Assembly (NCBI GenBank): GCA_023451855.1
Contig: JAEXXY010000325.1
Span: 1-17,660, forward strand
DNA: 17,660 nt
Reading direction: 5' to 3'
Origin: Actinomycetes bacterium
Lineage (GTDB): Bacteria; Actinomycetota; Actinomycetes; Actinomycetales; Dermatophilaceae
Part shown: positions 15,320 through 17,660 of the stretch, in pieces
Position numbering within the stretch: position 1 is the first letter of the stretch
Layout of the letters: the number at the start of each line of letters is the position of its first letter
Translations under genes and position numbers: made by a program
Notes under the pieces: model-generated
Seen by the model: the letters and a program-made list of their open reading frames with translations, nothing else
Database searches by the model: none
What the model was told of the DNA's origin: nothing

Positions 15320-16515
15320 GGCGAGCACCTGCGGCCGTCGCGGTCCGGTGACCTGTCCGGTCCGCTGTACCCCACCTTGACCGAGGGGGACGAGGCGTTC
15401 GACGACTTCGACGTGCACAGCCGCGCCTACACGCCGCCGCCGCTTGCGCGGGGTCGTGGTCGAAGGTCGTCATGCGCCTCGAGGGGTCGGTGGCCGGGCG
15501 GCAGTTCGACCGCATCGGCTACGTGGACGTCGGCGACGTGCGGATGCTGACGCTGTCGACGCCCGAGCCCAGCCCGCAGGGGATCAGCTGGCACGTGGAG
15601 AAGGACGTCACCGAGCTGGCGCCGCTGCTGGGCGACCCGCAGCAGGTGCAGGCCTTCATCGGCAACGTCGTCGACTCCACGTACACCGGCGTCATCCACG
15701 TGGCCGTCGACCTCGACTTCTACACCACCGGACGCGACGCCCCTGCGGCGACGGTCCCGGACGCCGTCCTGCCGCTGGCGGGCACCTCGCGCGAGCGCAC
15801 CGACCTCGACGGATCACTCACCGTGCCGCGCAACTCCATGCGGCTGCTCGCCGACGTCTTCGCGACCGGGTCAGGAGGCGGCTGCGAGGAGTTCTGGGAC
15901 ACGAGCGCCCCTGCGAGCACTGGCTACTCGTGCCCGGACGGCCTGCCCTACCGCGAGGTCGACGTGCGTATCGCACGACGTGCGCCTCTCGGTGGTGGGC
16001 CTGCCTGCGGGACAAGGGGGCTGGACGCTCTCGCCGCTTTCGCGTGTGGCGCGACGCCGGCCGCAGCGTCGTCACCGGGACCACAGGGGCGTCCGCAGGC
16101 GGGAACCCTGTGGTGGACAGCACGGTGAGCGGCTCGGGTGACGGGGCGGGGCGCGTGGATCTCGACGCGTCGCGCGAGCTGCGCGCCACCGGAACGCTGT
16201 CCACGTCGCGCGGCCCGGTCACGACCATCGTCACGCGCAGCCTGTCGATCACCTCGCGCCACTCGTGGACCGACGACGAGGCAGACGACACCCTGAAGTC
16301 GACGTGGACCAACACCCAGTCGGTCGCGACGAGCCATGGCGCGGGCACGCGGACCGTCGAGGGTCTACGGCGTGCCATGGGACCAGCGGCACGCCGCGGC
16401 CGACACGAGCGCCCGCGCCACCGTCACCGGGAGCTCCCTCGGCCGCGCCACGACAGCGTGGGAGCACCGCCTCCGGGCCGTGAACGGCACCCTCGTCACC
16501 GACGCCGTGGGCTGA
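15320..16515 (+). pseudogene. Decayed peptide-N-glycanase A-like (PNGase A family) gene
   Basis: The conceptual protein resembles peptide-N4-(N-acetyl-glucosaminyl)asparagine amidase A, a secreted enzyme that removes N-glycans. Recognisable pieces are YTPPP, CAGSWSKVVMRLEGSVAGRQ, FDRIGYVDVGDVRML, TPEPSPQGISWHVEKDVT, STYTGVIHVAVDLDFYTTG, PRNSMRLLADVFATGSGGGC, and later SHDVRLSVVGLPAGQGGWTL. The reading frame changes at least four times: near 15444 (one base missing), near 15972 (where roughly 50 residues expected between EVDVRI and HDVRL are absent), near 16036 and near 16362 (each fits loss of two bases). The last frame ends at TGA 16513-16515. No start codon or signal peptide is visible upstream, so the 5' end may also be lost. 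The longest intact piece runs from ATG 15472 to 16128, but its last 50 codons are out of frame. The family call is from memory of the domain. Confidence 0.72.
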
Positions 16516-16534
16516 GCCCGACGGCGTCCCGGGT

Positions 16535-16540
16535 GACAAT
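16535..16540 (+). promoter_or_regulatory. Putative -10 element of the AraC-type gene
   Basis: GACAAT resembles the -10 consensus TATAAT and ends 6 bases before the ATG at 16547, with no ribosome site. Likely a leaderless transcript. Confidence 0.4.
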
Positions 16541-16546
16541 GAGCCC

Positions 16547-17041
16547 ATGACCACGGTGGAGCGACGCGCGCCCGACGACGTCCTGGTCCACCTCCGGCGC
16601 GCCCGTGACCATGCCGACCGCCACTACGCGGAGCCGGTCGACCTCGAGGTCCTCGCCGCCGTCGCGTGCCTGTCGAAGTTCCACTTCCTGCGGCTCTTCC
16701 GCGCCACGTACGGCACGACGCCGGCCGAGTACGTCTCGCATCGGCGCATCGAGCGGGCCCAGGACCTGCTGCGGAACACCAACCTCACCGTCACCGAGGT
16801 CTGCCACACCGTCGGCTTCACGAGCCTCGGCTCCTTCAGCAGCCGCTTCCGCGCGGTCGTGGGGGAGAGCCCCAGCGACTTCCAGCGCCGGTGGCTCGAG
16901 ACCGGGGCGCCGCGCATCCCCGGGTGCTGGGTGTTCATGTGGGGCCTGGCCGAACGCGCCACTCCGACCTCGGGGCCCGACGCCGACCCCGAGGGCGGGT
17001 GCGCAACCGAGGAGAAGCGTCGGGGCGCCGGGCGGCCGTAG
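16547..17041 (+). CDS. Short AraC-family transcriptional regulator
   Basis: A 164-residue DNA-binding protein. Residues about 10-112 hold a complete AraC/XylS double helix-turn-helix: the first in VDLEVLAAVACLSKFHFLRL, the second in LTVTEVCHTVGFTSLGSFSS, ending with the family signature FRAVVGESPSDFQRRW. It has no N-terminal ligand-binding domain, and the last 45 residues are hydrophilic and not recognisable. So it is a standalone DNA-binding protein of the MarA/SoxS size class, where level rather than ligand often sets activity. The VOC gene starts 10 bases after its stop, a common actinobacterial pairing. The ATG at 16547 has a -10-like GACAAT upstream instead of a Shine-Dalgarno sequence. 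Confidence 0.92.
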   Translation: MTTVERRAPDDVLVHLRRARDHADRHYAEPVDLEVLAAVACLSKFHFLRLFRATYGTTPAEYVSHRRIERAQDLLRNTNLTVTEVCHTVGFTSLGSFSSRFRAVVGESPSDFQRRWLETGAPRIPGCWVFMWGLAERATPTSGPDADPEGGCATEEKRRGAGRP

Positions 17042-17044
17042 CGT
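17039..17044 (+). promoter_or_regulatory. Putative -10 element of the VOC gene, overlapping the AraC stop
   Basis: TAGCGT fits TANNNT, ends 7 bases before the ATG at 17052, and includes the TAG stop of the upstream gene. No ribosome site precedes the ATG. The VOC gene could therefore be transcribed alone as well as together with the AraC-type gene. Confidence 0.4.
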
Positions 17045-17051
17045 CGTCGAC

Positions 17052-17468
17052 ATGATCACCAACGTCTCCATCATCAGCGTCTTCGTCCGCGACATCGACG
17101 AGGCCAAGACCTTCTACACCGACGTCCTCGGCTTCGTCGCCAAGGACGACATCACGCTCGGCGACGGGTACCGGTGGTGCACCGTGACCCACCCGACCCA
17201 GCCCGAGCTCAACCTGCACCTCACCCAGCCCGGGCCGCCCCTGTCGCCCGAGCTCGTCGACGCCGTGCGGCGCGCCCAGGACAGCGGCGCCATGCCCGGC
17301 ATCGGCCTCGACGTCGACGACTGCCAGCAGACCTACGAGGACCTCGTGGCCCGCGGCGTCGAGTTCATCCAGCCGCCGTCGGCCCGGCCCTACGGCACCG
17401 AGGCGGTCTGCCGCGACGTCTCGGGCAACTGGCTCGTGCTCGTCGAGCACGGGACGCCGCGGGCCTGA
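17052..17468 (+). CDS. VOC family (glyoxalase/bleomycin-resistance fold) protein
   Basis: A 138-residue cytoplasmic protein with the two beta-alpha-beta-beta-beta modules of the vicinal oxygen chelate superfamily. The first begins VSIISVFVRDIDEAKTFYTD and continues VLGFVAKDD; the second holds GIGLDVDDCQQTYEDLVARG, VEFIQPPSARPYG and RDVSGNWLVLVEH. VOC proteins include glyoxalase I, ring-cleaving dioxygenases and antibiotic-binding proteins; this type (COG0346-like, 130-140 residues) is functionally undefined. It directly follows the AraC-type regulator by 10 bases, suggesting that the regulator controls it. It converges with the GNAT gene, with 12 bases between stops. Confidence 0.9.
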   Translation: MITNVSIISVFVRDIDEAKTFYTDVLGFVAKDDITLGDGYRWCTVTHPTQPELNLHLTQPGPPLSPELVDAVRRAQDSGAMPGIGLDVDDCQQTYEDLVARGVEFIQPPSARPYGTEAVCRDVSGNWLVLVEHGTPRA

Positions 17469-17480
17469 CGCGCGCCGACC

Positions 17481-17660
17481 TCAGGGCATCCGCACCGACC
17501 GGCTCGCCCAGGACACCTCGCACGAGTAGCCGAGCGAGGCGTAGAGGCCACGGGCCACGGTGTTGTGCGCATACATGCCGAGCGTGCACACCCCGTGTTC
17601 GGCCACGGCCCGGCGGGTCACGGCCCCGACGACGGCCCGTCCGAGGCCGCGCCCGCGCAC
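17481..17660 (-). CDS. GNAT family N-acetyltransferase, C-terminal end (partial)
   Basis: The visible 59 codons, entering at the window edge on the minus strand, read RGRGLGRAVVGAVTRRAVAE and then HGVCTLGMYAHNTVARGLYA, then SLGYSCEVSWASRSVRMP. The RGRGLG sequence is the acetyl-CoA pyrophosphate-binding motif A of GNAT acetyltransferases (R/QxxGxG/A), and the NTVARGLYASLGY segment is the conserved motif B region. The enzyme transfers an acetyl group from acetyl-CoA to an amine; the substrate cannot be told. The stop TCA (plus strand) is at 17481-17483. The N-terminal part lies outside the window. Confidence 0.88.
   Translation of the reverse strand: MRGRGLGRAVVGAVTRRAVAEHGVCTLGMYAHNTVARGLYASLGYSCEVSWASRSVRMP

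Noticed and set aside
15960..15984. CGACGTGCG repeat as a transposon target duplication
   Set aside because: Both copies encode the Asp-Val-Arg part of the same protein family and no mobile element lies between them. They more likely flank a deletion or coincide by coding similarity.
15472..16128. An intact 218-residue gene
   Set aside because: It is the middle part of a PNGase A-like protein. Its last 50 codons read the wrong frame, and homology continues in two other frames, so I call a pseudogene.

Overview
The window is very GC-rich, strongly G/C-biased at third codon positions, and densely packed with genes. The gene set (pyrG followed by an Rv1700-like Nudix hydrolase, a HelR-type RNA polymerase recycling ATPase, a standalone ADP-dependent NAD(P)HX dehydratase, LGFP-type cell-surface repeats) points to an actinobacterium, probably of the order Micrococcales. 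I cannot fix the genus from sequence alone. It looks chromosomal. I see no insertion sequence, phage gene, tRNA, rRNA or CRISPR array.

Layout. (1) 1-3115, plus strand: the tail of a probable glycosyltransferase, pyrG (CTP synthase), a Nudix ADP-ribose pyrophosphatase, and a small YchJ/SEC-C zinc protein. (2) 3014-5023: an EamA-type drug/metabolite exporter (minus) diverging from a LysR-type regulator (plus), with a dyad between them; the exporter's 3' end runs antisense into the YchJ gene. (3) 5036-7572: helR on the minus strand, followed by a 323-bp intergenic region with several palindromes. One of them matches the rifamycin-associated element (RAE) described upstream of rifamycin-inducible genes. 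(4) 7573-11531: a large secreted PQQ-type sugar/sorbosone dehydrogenase with PKD and LGFP-repeat domains (plus), converging with a membrane acyltransferase-3 protein (minus). (5) 11539-13549: divergent promoters, aspS, and a strong hairpin terminator. (6) 13650-15297: a histidine phosphatase translationally coupled to nnrD. (7) about 15320-16515: a decayed gene resembling peptide-N-glycanase A (PNGase A family), with at least four frame breaks and an internal deletion. (8) 16547-17660: a short AraC-type regulator, a VOC (glyoxalase-fold) protein and the end of a GNAT acetyltransferase.

How the parts work together. Most of the window is housekeeping: CTP synthesis, aspartyl-tRNA synthesis, nucleotide and NAD(P)H damage repair. 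Two local regulatory arrangements stand out: LysR with its divergent exporter, and the RAE with helR, which predicts rifamycin-inducible protection of RNA polymerase. A recurring sign is a -10-like hexamer 6-8 bases before a start codon with no Shine-Dalgarno sequence (pyrG, the LysR gene, the acyltransferase, AraC and VOC genes), which suggests several leaderless transcripts. The most noteworthy items are the RAE-helR unit, the multi-domain PQQ dehydrogenase and the PNGase A-like pseudogene. I did not find a clearly new multi-gene defence or biosynthetic system.
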